The notes under the pieces were generated by a model. The model saw only the letters and a list, made by a program, of their open reading frames with translations. It was not told where the DNA came from and did not search any database. A stretch of 60,000 nt of DNA from Acanthaster planci (Eukaryota > Echinodermata > Asteroidea > Valvatida > Acanthasteridae): positions 770,813 to 830,812 of the forward strand of contig NW_019091432.1 in NCBI RefSeq assembly GCF_001949145.1. Reading direction: 5' to 3'. Below, piece by piece: positions 1-10,200 of this stretch. The position numbers and the translations under genes are program-made. Each line of letters starts with the position of its first letter. Positions within the stretch are counted from its first letter, which is position 1.

Positions 1-201
1 AAAGCAAGCAAGCCTTTGTATTTGGAACAGTAAGATGGCCGCCAGTGGCTTCACCTGTGTGGGCAGATGAAGGGCATTGCAAGTCCATACTTTATATTAT
101 GTCTGCGCTTCTAACACTGATGACTGCATTAGTCCACAGATCAAACAACAGGGAAATCCCTAGCAAGCAAAGTTGCCTAAAAACCCCAAAGATTGACTTA
201 C
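1..201 (-). other. CASKIN intron 9, partial
   Basis: Begins with the donor GTAAGT at 201-196 on the minus strand and runs off the window. No exon or repeat is recognised. A plus-strand open frame across 45-347 is the antisense shadow of exon 9 and this intron. Confidence 0.7.
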
Positions 202-319
202 TTGTGGAGACGGGTCTTGTCAGAAGCTCGACATGTGACGACGGGAAGAAACCGATAGATTCTATGTTGCCCTTGCTAATTGAACCTTTCCACTTTCCAT
301 CAGGGTTTCGTTCCAGAAC
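202..319 (-). CDS. CASKIN: CASKIN coding exon 9: second half of the SH3 domain
   Basis: Encodes residues 309-347 and one further base. VLERNPDGKWKGSISK and IGFFPSSHVELL are the RT-loop-distal and C-terminal strands of an SH3 domain. Vertebrate Caskin reads VLEQHPDGRWKG and VGYFPSS. Trp318 matches the conserved groove tryptophan. The canonical PSNYV tyrosine is His337, so this pocket residue is also lost. The acceptor is ACCACAG and the donor GTAAGT (201-196), so the gene continues to the left. This is the last exon I can see; the SAM-domain exons are outside the window. Confidence 0.91.
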
Positions 320-1284
320 CTGTGGTTTTGTAGACGATAAAGAATAGCATTCAAAGCTAAAAACAAATCAAAGAAGGTAACAGCAAGCATTTGAATGGCT
401 ATTTATTAAACACAGCCATTCAAATGCTATACGGCTGAATCTTGCAATTCAGCAACATTCAATGCCTGTTAAAATCCACTTTTCCCATTCTCCGTTCAAA
501 CATTTCAAACAAAAATCACTCCAATTATCCCAGTATCCACTTGCATAGTTCCAATTCTGTAAAAACAAAAGAAAAATAAGTCCTAAACAGTCCTAAATCT
601 TTCAAGTTTGATGCAATTCTTTGTGTGCCCAACAGAAGAACATTCTGGCAATTTGTTTTCACCCAGCTCACACAGTAACAGCTTGCACATACCCTACTTT
701 CGAGCAGCAAATTTTTCACATACTATGAGGGAAGGGTTAAGGATTAAAACCACTGCATCAGTTATTATACACAGCGCCCTCTATTGTGCAATAATGACAC
801 TATAACCAGGTTGAACTCCATCTCAGGCCAAAGGTTTGATAGGTAACCAAAAGTCAACCACCGATCAATTTTGCCCTGGTACCAAGGACAGACATGCGTA
901 TTTTTTGCATGAGTTTGCAAGGGAGTCACCAAGGGAAATCAATCAGTGGTTACTGATTGAGCTTGGCCAAAGTCTAGCTCCGACTGAGGTTGAACATTAC
1001 AGGCAATCAATTTTTTTTTTTCAAAAGAGCAAGGTTTCATCGGAACATGAACTAAATCAAGTCCAAAGCCATCGCCAAATTCCCAGACTGAACAAAGCTT
1101 CTCACACAGTTTTTCTGAGCAGTCTACAAAGCGTCTGTGCGAGATTTAGAGGAAGTAATTTTTCTGCAAATTCCCTGGATAAATGAGTAGTCACAAAGAT
1201 CCCACAGTGCCTGCATTCAACAAGACTTCCGTCCTTACAAAAATGGAAACAAAAATATCACACAAAAAAGGATGAAGAACTTAC
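320..1284 (-). other. CASKIN intron 8
   Basis: A 965-bp intron, the shortest complete one in the window. At 771-783 there is an isolated GCGCCCTCTATTG motif of the type found at the ends of short repeats. Nothing else is recognised. Confidence 0.75.
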
Positions 1285-1379
1285 AGATATGATGTCTCCC
1301 GCTTTGAAGGAGAGTGCTGATCTGTCGTGTATACGGACGTAATCCTGCAGCGCCCTAGCCTGGGAACCACCAATGGAGT
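1285..1379 (-). CDS. CASKIN: CASKIN coding exon 8: linker and first half of the SH3 domain
   Basis: Encodes the last two bases of Asp277 and residues 278-308: a linker SIGGSQAR, then ALQDYVRIHDRSALSFKAGD and IIS. Vertebrate Caskin has the equivalent LNVKAGDIIT block. The acceptor at 1380-1381 (TTTGCTTTAG) follows a good pyrimidine tract and is the one that keeps the frame. A closer CCCAG at 1360-1361 would put a TAG immediately after the joined Gly codon and was rejected. The donor is GTAAGT (1284-1279). The canonical SH3 ALYDY motif is ALQDY here, so the first binding-groove tyrosine is missing (residue 288). Confidence 0.9.
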
Positions 1380-3556
1380 CTAAAGCAAATGGAAAAGAAT
1401 TGGAAGCAACATTAATCAAAGGGGATTTCATCTTGCTCCTTCCGCAAAATGACCTTGCTGACTGCGTAGAATTCAACACAACAAGTACATGTATATGTAC
1501 ATTCCTGAGGAATGCCAAAACTCTGCTGGCTGTGTCATGCATTGTAGGAGTACCTGTGTACATTAACCTACATCTCTCTGATCAGAAATCATAACATACC
1601 AAAGCATGACGGGCTTAAGTGGCGGAGAAAGTGCTCAAAGCCTAAGCACGACACACACAAAAAACCCACTTATGGTAAACATTAAGAGAGGACCCACTGA
1701 CAACTGAAATGCCTTGCCAAGTGATTTCCGAGAGCTGGAACAGAACTAGTCCCTCCCCCCCAAAAAAAAAGTTAAAAGAGAGGGGGATTTGAAATTAGGC
1801 CCTGGCATCAGGTTTCAGTTCCAGTTGGAGTCTGTCGCCTGACAAATTATCTCCATCACCCTGAGATATCTCCTCCAAGGAAATCTTTTGGAGGGAAGGA
1901 GGCGAGGATGACAAGTGATTAACATTGGACTCCATGGCAGTAATTGCAGACTAAACAATGCCAGTGTCAGAGAGGGGAGAATGGATTTCCACTGAATGGA
2001 TTCCACCTGTTGCTGGTTCTTAAAGAGATTCACAGGTGACAAAAACACCTGTAGTGAACTGAGCCATGCGTTGGGCTCTTCCCCTTGATGACAGACAGGA
2101 GGAATCGCCTCATTAGGATGTCAAGTGGTTCCAGTGTACATGTTAATCATCAGAATCAATGCAACACTGACGCCAATTACTGCTTCCATTTCAACAGTTT
2201 CTTGCCCACTTGCAACACAAGTCGCAGTTTGTCACGAGGATTTACACCAGGCAGTTGTAAATTTCGCACAGCTGATCCACAACATCTCAATATGAAGGTG
2301 CACTGATGTTGTCGTGTTTAATAATCAAGTTTTCTGCACTTTCCACACTGCCACTTATGACATTTAGTATTGATCAAGTTTGACATTAATCACATGTTGA
2401 CATAAGGCACAAGTTTGTACTCTTCATGACTGTGCCAAAAAGAAAAAAAACACTTCGTCTCAAACACAATTACTTGAGACCATTCGTGTATTTTCACACT
2501 GAGTTACATGTATCAGTACCTCCAGGTAAACATTAACCCTGCATGCACCTCCCTCAGTGTTTTTAAAAATTCTTCCTGAATCTTCTGAAATCTATCAATT
2601 TGCAGGAAACAATAGAAAAATTCTTTATACCTACATGTACCAAAACTACGTACAGTGTACATGTAGGGACTGTACCAGTACATGTACATGGTAAGTCCAA
2701 CAAATCCCATGGTGAATTCTGTAAGGTCTAAGACAGTTTAAGGTGAATAACAATAAAGGTAAGGGAAGTAGGAAACAAGTAAACACATGTGCATGGGCCT
2801 GTCACAGAAGTTGCCACAGAATGGTTGACTTTTCCCCCTTATAATTTAATCACTTAAAGATGCAATCAACTTGATCAACAGATCTTTTACATAAAAGTGC
2901 AGAACTAAGGCAACACATTTCCTTTAGCCAGTATACTTTTTAAAAAATGTAACGTAAGGTTGATATTGTTCTCTCAGATCAAAATATTGAGCAGAAATTA
3001 CATCTAGGTCAGTGTGTGCACACTTGAGGACACAACCCGTGAAGCCATTTCAAACAAATTAAATTTTCCCAGAAAAGGTTTCTCAATATTTTCCACCTCA
3101 CTGGTAATGCTCATAGCATGGCCAAGAGCCAGGCAGTCCTTGTCACATACACCATGCCTCAGGGAAACTTTGTTGACTTCCCTACTGACAGACACTCATA
3201 TTTAGGAAAGAGCTCCATGGATACTAGGGCAGAGAGAGTTTCTTGAGTTGGGGAGGCCATCACATCAAACTCCCATCAACTCCCCCAAAAAATGATGAAT
3301 ATTCCCCCTTTTCACGCAACATTTCTAGAGTCAATGAAATAACAGACTCTTTCTTTAAAATATTCCCAAAATTAAATGTTTTTTGTCTTTTTCAATTTTT
3401 TTTTAAACTCTGGCTTGCTCTGAGTAGAGACTTTAATGTGCAAACCTATGCACAGCATCCTCCCTCCCAAGCTTCCCCCCCCCATCTTATTTCCACCTGT
3501 AGCTCACGTGCACATGTACATTCCCACAAAGAGCCTCCAAAAGAGGACAAACTCAC
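1380..3556 (-). other. CASKIN intron 7
   Basis: A 2177-bp intron with no coding signal. It holds a dense group of GTAC-type palindromes at 2630-2694 and A- or C-rich tracts near 1755-1775. No mobile element is recognised. Confidence 0.75.
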
Positions 3557-3665
3557 CTCTGAGCAGCTGCTTGATGTCCTGAGCGGCTCTGGTCGGAGTG
3601 AATTTATTTACAATATCAAGTGCCGTCTGGCCGTGAGAGTTCTTCTTGTAGACGTCGATGCCACT
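3557..3665 (-). CDS. CASKIN: CASKIN coding exon 7: end of repeat 6 and degenerate repeat 7
   Basis: Encodes residues 241-276 and the first base of Asp277. SGIDVYKKNSHGQTALDIVN completes repeat 6, and the following helix ends AAQDIKQLLR, matching the Caskin block QTALDIVHQF...EIKQLLR that caps the ankyrin stack. The acceptor reads CCCGGCAG and the donor GTGAGT (3556-3551). The acceptor lacks a long pyrimidine tract, but frame, phase and family all support it. The seventh repeat is truncated and probably acts as a C-terminal cap. Confidence 0.93.
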
Positions 3666-4304
3666 CTGCCGGGTACAGAAGAGGTGAGGAGAGGACAAGA
3701 GGTGAGAAACATGGCATGAATGACAAACACTGCCGAGAGACAATTCAGACACTTTGCCTCTTGATGCCAGGCTTAATGATGGGTTACTGGATTCCGGAAT
3801 GAAATCAAGGATTCTTGGAAAGAGAGCACTTTTGCTGGCAGAACCAGTGTGTACTTGTCAAGAATCACAGACGTGGAGAGGCTTTCCTCTTTGATAATGA
3901 AAAGGATAGTGTACACGTACTTTATTAAGAAACCACATATATGTACATGTACATGTACATAAATATCTCTCAAACCAAGAAGGGTCCTTCTCATGGCGGA
4001 GCAAGCAAATGTTGCATGCTAAGCACATAAAAATATGCTTACCAACTACAGGTAACAGGCCGGAAATGTCATGTGATATCCATGAGTGATGCTTCACTGC
4101 TTCACTTCCGAAGAACATCCATTTTCAAGCTGAATCACTTGGCAGCGGCTCAAAAATGCACACGACTCTATGGACAGTGGCTGCAGCCATTATTCAAAGA
4201 CTCATGCGTGATTTCAAGCCACTGCCAAGTGAACTCGGGCACGATCTCTTCTACAAAGCAACTGCATGAAATTGGTCCCAGCACATAAGGTGCTACAGTA
4301 CCGT

Positions 4305-4645
4305 NNNNNNNNNNNNNNNNNNNNNNNNNNNNNNNNNNNNNNNNNNNNNNNNNNNNNNNNNNNNNNNNNNNNNNNNNNNNNNNNNNNNNNNNNNNNNNNN
4401 NNNNNNNNNNNNNNNNNNNNNNNNNNNNNNNNNNNNNNNNNNNNNNNNNNNNNNNNNNNNNNNNNNNNNNNNNNNNNNNNNNNNNNNNNNNNNNNNNNNN
4501 NNNNNNNNNNNNNNNNNNNNNNNNNNNNNNNNNNNNNNNNNNNNNNNNNNNNNNNNNNNNNNNNNNNNNNNNNNNNNNNNNNNNNNNNNNNNNNNNNNNN
4601 NNNNNNNNNNNNNNNNNNNNNNNNNNNNNNNNNNNNNNNNNNNNN
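4305..4645. other. Assembly gap of 341 N
   Basis: All bases are N. The last 25 determined bases before ACCGT (4277-4301) and the first 25 after the gap (4646-4670) are identical (CCCAGCACATAAGGTGCTAC and on). Either the gap spans a tandem repeat, or two overlapping contig ends were placed side by side. Open frames that cross the gap are meaningless. Confidence 0.99.
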
Positions 4646-4759
4646 CCCAGCACATAAGGTGCTACAGTACATACAGTACATTTGCAGACTGCATCAGGCT
4701 GCTATTGTTTGATCTGCATGCCCAGCAAACTTCTTATTAGCATTGTCCATGCCTTTAGA

Positions 4760-5195
4760 ACGTAACAGTTGGATTTTGGCAATGCATTATGGTCTTAAAT
4801 CATCTCCAGAAGCTTTAAAATCAAGCAGCTAGATTGCTAACAGGAACTAGGAAGAACGAACACATATTTCACCAATTCTTTACCATCGACACTGGCTCCC
4901 TGTTCAGCAGCGGATTTAATTAAAATTTTCAAAATATGTTTTCAGAGCCGTTTGGGGCACTAGACCTACCTATCTCAGTCTCCAACTTAAACAATGTAAC
5001 GACAAACTAAAGGTAATTCAGCTCCAATTCTTGAATGAAAACATCAAAAGAAAGTCCATGGCAGAAATAGAGCATTTAATGTCTGTGCCCCTCAGCTATG
5101 GAATGGCTTGCCTGTGTTATTCAGACAAATTACACTTTTCTCTGATTTTAAAGTGAATCTTAAGACCTATCTTTTTAATGAAGCATTTGGGATGT
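4760..5195 (+). mobile_element. Non-LTR retrotransposon relic: C-terminal end of reverse transcriptase
   Basis: Translated piecewise in different frames, the plus strand gives QLDFGNALW, then LLTGTRKNEHI, then ISPILYHRHWLPVQQRI, FRAVWGTRPTYLS, NRAFNVCAPQLWNGLP and DFKVNLKTYLFNEAF. These are the ordered landmarks of the region after the RT fingers and palm in CR1/L2/Jockey-type LINE ORF2 proteins (LDYCNALL, RLxTxTRKxEHI, HWLPVxxRI, RxFSVxAPxLWNxLP, FKxxLKTYLF). The copy is dead: there are a TAA after NALWS, a one-base frameshift at EHI and a TAA after QQRI. It is truncated at the 5' end, which may continue into the gap. Confidence 0.85.
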
Positions 5196-5331
5196 TGTTT
5201 AGAGGTTTAATGTGTACGGTATATAACGTGTAGTTATAATGCTTTGCTCATTTCTATCTCACTAGTATTTATAATGAGAGGCGTCACTGACAATTCAGTT
5301 TTAAGTGATGCTATAGATTATGTTTCCAAGT

Positions 5332-5600
5332 AGGTCACTTGGGAGGCATTTTGTGGTAAATTTTTCAACATTAGGGAGACATCGGTCATTAGGGAGACAT
5401 TTCAATGTCTCCCCAATGTTCCAACTACCAAAAGGAGGAAAATGTTTACTGTCCACATTTTGAGAGATGATAGATTAGCGTCTGAAAGGAAAACATGCAA
5501 AGTTTGGTTAATATCGGATTAGGAAATACTGGATTATGGGACGGTAAAGTTTGAAAAATTTTGTGCACGTTCCTATGGGAACGTCTCCTGAGTGACCCAT
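5332..5600. mobile_element. Foldback (MITE-like) element
   Basis: The left arm AGGTCACTTGGGAGGCATTT with AAATTTTTCAAC is matched in reverse complement by the right end (GGGTCACTCAGGAGACGTTC and AAATTTTTCAAAC). Inside lies a smaller inverted repeat: the block CATTAGGGAGACAT occurs twice in direct orientation (5370-5406) and then inverted as ATGTCTCCCCAATG. It has no coding capacity. It directly follows the retrotransposon relic. Confidence 0.6.
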
Positions 5601-5774
5601 TTTCGGTAATTTAAATTACTATTATTATTATCATTATTAGTATGTACCGGTACCATCATTCTGACAATCCAATGTCTTTGCACCACTCAGCTCTCCAATA
5701 AGGTCGTCTGTAGTAATCAAACTGTGTTTCTGAAATGAAACTTTCCCAGTATGAACAGGGCCTTACGAGAGAGT

Positions 5775-5988
5775 TATCCACCCCGAGTTGAAGTGCATCC
5801 CCAATCCGCGAAAAAGAAAGACAGGTGGTAACAAGCAGGTTCTTGTACGCATTCTGCATGTACGCAAAGACCATTCAAGCCGGAATAAATTAGTTATACA
5901 TAAATACCGGTATGTGCGCACCTCATGGCGCGCCTATGCGGTGAGTGCCAAAAAAACATGTCCTCTTTTGTTCTGCTCGGAGCGGATA
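5775..5988 (+). mobile_element. Short TIR element, copy A (TATCCRCYCCGAG ends)
   Basis: Begins TATCCACCCCGAG and ends CTCGGAGCGGATA, that is imperfect 13-bp terminal inverted repeats. Interior blocks such as GAAAGACAGGTGGTAACAAG, TACGCAAAGACCAT and GGAATAAATTAGTTA recur in inverted orientation in copy B. At 214 bp it is a non-autonomous element. The plus-strand open frame it carries is mirrored in copy B, but I read this as repeat homology rather than a gene. Confidence 0.8.
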
Positions 5989-7146
5989 GCAACAACGGAG
6001 CTTGACACTGAACAAGAATTTGCTCATCGTTGATTCACAGACTACAGTGTACATAGATCTGTTCCAGAGCTGCTTAATAAAAATAAATGTATTGACAAAA
6101 TACAAGCATATCCATCCCATCAAGTGTTCTTGAGGACTTGTATGTCCAAGACACTTGAAGCAACACGAATAGTGCACTTGGTACAACAGTGTTGAACATG
6201 TGTGAGTTCACAAAGATTGATAGTCACGGTTGGGTTGGAAGGTCATTGACAAATTACCTGATCTGTTTGTTTGTGGAATGGCCAGGTATGACATTTTGTT
6301 TCCCTGAGAGAATTTGTCAAACTTTTTTGCATTTCCCACTCTGGAATTGCACTCTTGAAGGGGCAAGGCCATTCTGCGTTCCTATCATTACACTTTCACC
6401 CCCAAAATGTTCAGACATATTGATCAAAACATTCCAAGAAAGACAGCAAAGACAGCAAAATCCAGGGCAACGTTTGATGGAATTATACTACAATCATATC
6501 ATACAATACCACAGTTAGGTGGAGGGATACACAAGATAACCTCCAAACACGTGCAGCAATGAGGCCATTTTTACAAATTCGCGGTCGACATCTTCCCCAG
6601 TAATAATCTGTTCTTTATATTTGGCAAGAGGCAGCTTCATAAATGGATTCATCCTCACATAACACAAAATCCACACTTTGATCGCAAATAACGAATGGTC
6701 CAATTCTTACAGCAAAAGGAATCATGTTTAACATTTTCCCTCAGACACGGTAAAACAAATTGGCCTTTCCATGGTAACCTCAATAGTGGTTAGCCGTATT
6801 GTGATGTTTTAATGTTTTTACCAAATCAGCACCCTCACCTGTTTCCTGCTTTCTAAATAGAAAACCCAGCCACTTACATGTACATGTACCCTGCCCACAC
6901 CTCAACTCTAACCCATTTTCCTAGATATACGTGTATTCATATTAAGGAGAGTTTTGCCAGCAAAGAACGTGCAGGATTCATGATTGAAGGTACCACATAC
7001 GTAAAGAGCAGAACAATTATCCCAACAATAAAATGATCACTAAGGTTACCAAAAGCATCTTCCAGTCTGAGGAGAGCACAGAGAAGTAACCTTGGTCAGT
7101 GCACATGCACCTCTTGGGGATTTTCATTCTATGTTAAATTACTTAC

Positions 7147-7255
7147 AGCAATGAGTAGTTTGACAACTTCCGACTTTCCAGCTAAGGCTGCCTCGTGCAG
7201 AGCTGTCCCATTGGGTGTTTCTCTGTTTATGTCGATACCATACTCTAGCAGAACT
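7147..7255 (-). CDS. CASKIN: CASKIN coding exon 6: end of repeat 5 and first part of repeat 6
   Basis: Encodes the last base of Arg204 and residues 205-240. [16 protein letters not shown] finishes repeat 5 and [20 protein letters not shown] begins repeat 6. Vertebrate Caskin has [31 protein letters not shown] here. The acceptor is CCCTTCAG and the donor GTAAGT (7146-7141). About 42% of codons end in G or C by my count, in sharp contrast with exon 5. The exon is separated from exon 5 by 14.6 kb. Confidence 0.94.
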
Positions 7256-10200
7256 CTGAAGGGTTAAAAACAAGCAAAGGATGGAAACATCACTCCAAAA
7301 ACCAGTTTGGGAAGTACCATCTGCATTACGCCTCAATTAAACTGAACAAGAACAAAAAAGCAAGGTCTTTGAGAACAAAACACACAAGGTTGTGCAAATT
7401 CAGACAGGTTCAGTATGAGTGAGTCAGTGTAAGACCACGTTGATGCAGACGACCTTGCGCATGCCTACTGATGTTCTCCAATGACCTATGTCATGCTTCA
7501 CTGAAACAACAAAGAGTATCATCAAAAAGGAAAAAATTCAGTGAAGAATGCAGCAAAAAGCAAAGTACATGTAAGTTTGACATGGAAATTGGCTGACTGC
7601 ACATATACGATGTGCGAGATCTCAATCATGAGCAATGCTTTTCTAGAGTTTTCACATGGAAGCCTTGTGGAGCACCAACAAGCCCCTTCCAACCACAAAT
7701 AAACATGAGGCAAGGGGTTTGCTTTACTTCAACAACAAAGCAAATAAACAGCACCCCGACTTTACAACAGAAACCTCGAAAAAATAAGCATGGATATGGG
7801 AACACTCATAATTTTAACACAGTAACTGAGAAAAAATAATCAAACACGTAAACAACAAAGACTTTCAAAGCTCAGTGATGTCATGCAAAATGAAGTAAAT
7901 CAATATTTTTATTTCAAATTTGATCAATCTGAAAATAAGAAAGAACAGAGTCAAATTTTATGAAACCTGAATGAAGACTGCCATTTTGGCCACAGTAACT
8001 TCTTTTTCATGATTAAAGCTTTATTCATGGAAACTGTGTGAAATACAGCAATGCTACGAAATTGGTAATATAAGGCGGAATTGTAAGCTTCAAAACCGTT
8101 TGGAAAGCCAACGTAGCCCACTTTCCATTAACTGGTTGAAGTCATAATATACCTCTGCCACTGGGGAGCAATGCTCTAAAGATGGCTCTGGTGACTACAA
8201 TGGCCAATATGGCAAAGATGGACTTTGATACATCTTCTAGTAATTGAGTTGACAGCCGAGGGGGTTTGAATTCATTTTGAAAAGCCAGATGTTGAAGCTC
8301 AAGAGGAATACCACCGGGATCCTACAGTTGGACAACTTGAACTGAAAGAATTCAAGCTGCCACCCAAAAAAAAAAATGGACGGGAAATTTCAGCAATGCC
8401 ATAAAATGCACAATGGTTGTATTTTGAAATAAGGCCGCACGAAGAAGTTCTCTCTGTTTCAAAGTTTTCCCATTTTTAAAGCATGCCCTCCTAGTCTCAC
8501 ATTTGGCTCATAAGTGCTGTCGTCAAATGACAGTAAATAAGTACATGAAAGATAAACCGAGGGAGGTTCAGTGTAGGGTGAATGGAGGACAATCAGGCTA
8601 CACCGGGTATCTGTATGGTTGAGGTATTTTCCTTGAGAATGAATTACAGGAAAGAGAACAGCTCTTTTTCCATGATATAATGCTCAAACCTGCTTCCTAA
8701 TGTCAGGGAAAATTTTAAAAATCTGATTCCTTCAGCAGGTCTAAGGGTTAGAAACGCTTTGAAGTGCATCATTTCATTCTTTTACACTTCACTCAATGGG
8801 AAAAGCGGTAATAGAATTGTAACTGATTTTTCTTCGGTAAACCAGTGAACAGGACCTACTCGTACATGTACATGACGGACATTTTAAACACTGGTTTGTT
8901 TGGATCACAGAAATTTGAAAGATCCCTTCCTGTATGTGACGCAGTTTCATGAAGTCAGTCTGAAAGGACTGCTGTGCCTTCAATGAATCACTTTCATCTG
9001 CTTCATCACAAATTCACAAGTTTAATATGCTTTACATATGACCTGTTCTTCCCCCCCCAAAAAAACCCGCGATTTTGTGCAACTTTTATTTCTCATAGAA
9101 AACATTTCCTTGACAAACTTTTCTCAGTAATCAATCATTTCCTGAATCAGGCACAATTCCATTCTTATCAATATGTCAGACCATAAATCTGTTCACACAA
9201 TTAACTTATCCAGTCTGGTGCCATACCAGGTGAGTTTTTTTCCCCCTTGTAACCTGAAGCCAAATGTTCCAGGAAACAACACAATATTAAAACTGAAAAG
9301 AACATACAATCTCCACAGAAAGGTTAAAAGAAATCCCTGACAGTACAGAGCAGTTGCCTTCAGCATAACATTTCCGGATTAAATACACTGAGCTCTTTTT
9401 GTACAAATTTCAAGTAGAGATCACATTAAAGCAACTTTCCCCTCCCCCCGAAAAAAAAACCTTCTAAATTTTAACCATCCTCCACCAGTGAAGCACTGAA
9501 AAACTTGTAGGAGTTTTAACAAAACCAACACAATGAGTTCCACCCGACTGTGTCTTTAAGAAATCAATCCAGATGTGGCACACTTGCTATAAATTTCAAT
9601 TCTGGTAATAAGGACACAAGTACAGAATGAGACAGGATCCCGGTTTAGTGTTTCAGGACTCAGGGGTAATGCTCTTCTAAGGACGAGGAAGAACTGTCAC
9701 ATTAAAAAAATGATGTTCAGACAGGTGACAGGGTATTCAATATACAGCATATTCAAGTCCTCATGTTACACATGTTCACTCAACTTCATTGACAAGAATA
9801 GATTAACAACTACAGAACTGTAAAGTGTTCAATGTACCTGTACATATGCTTTCATATAGTTCAGTCAGGTTTGTAGAACCAGTTTGAGGGAAATTTGAGG
9901 GAAACTTTTAACCTCAGGAGATTTTTGACAATTTGATACAGAACGTGGATTAATTTAAACCAGGTTAATCAAATGAATGAAGGCTACCAGGACATGTACA
10001 GAAGGGAGCATTGCAAAGTGGAGCATTCACGCCAAGTATGAAATCTGCAAATAGCCAGATTAGCCTTTAACCAAAACCAAGACCATCTTGAATAATGCAA
10101 GGAAGAAATTGTAGTGCTCAGGTCCGTTTTGCCGAATAAACACTACTTGTAGCTCTATAAATGAACTGTGGGTTTCAGCAACTTGTAAAAACACAGCAAG

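Larger units (their letters stand above)
3666..7146 (-). other. CASKIN intron 6, rich in mobile-element debris
   Basis: A 3481-bp intron (as assembled) holding the assembly gap, a non-LTR retrotransposon relic, a foldback element and one short TIR element, all listed separately. Together these occupy most of 4277-5988. A palindrome run lies at 3913-3960. The part from 6000 to 7146 holds a short imperfect hairpin at about 6119-6158 and nothing else I recognise. Confidence 0.75.

Noticed and set aside
1360-1361. CCCAG acceptor for exon 8
   Set aside because: Joining exon 7 (phase 1) to it gives Gly followed by TAG. The acceptor at 1380-1381 keeps the frame and has a better pyrimidine tract.
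3243-3719. 158-codon plus-strand open frame
   Set aside because: Covers exon 7 of CASKIN in antisense and low-complexity flanks; it is a shadow.
4168-4712. Open frames crossing the N stretch
   Set aside because: Created only by unknown bases.
5788-6033. Plus-strand open frame whose translation resembles that of a frame at 28718-28972
   Set aside because: Similarity comes from both being copies of the same short TIR element. Stops and indels shift between copies and there is no transposase motif.
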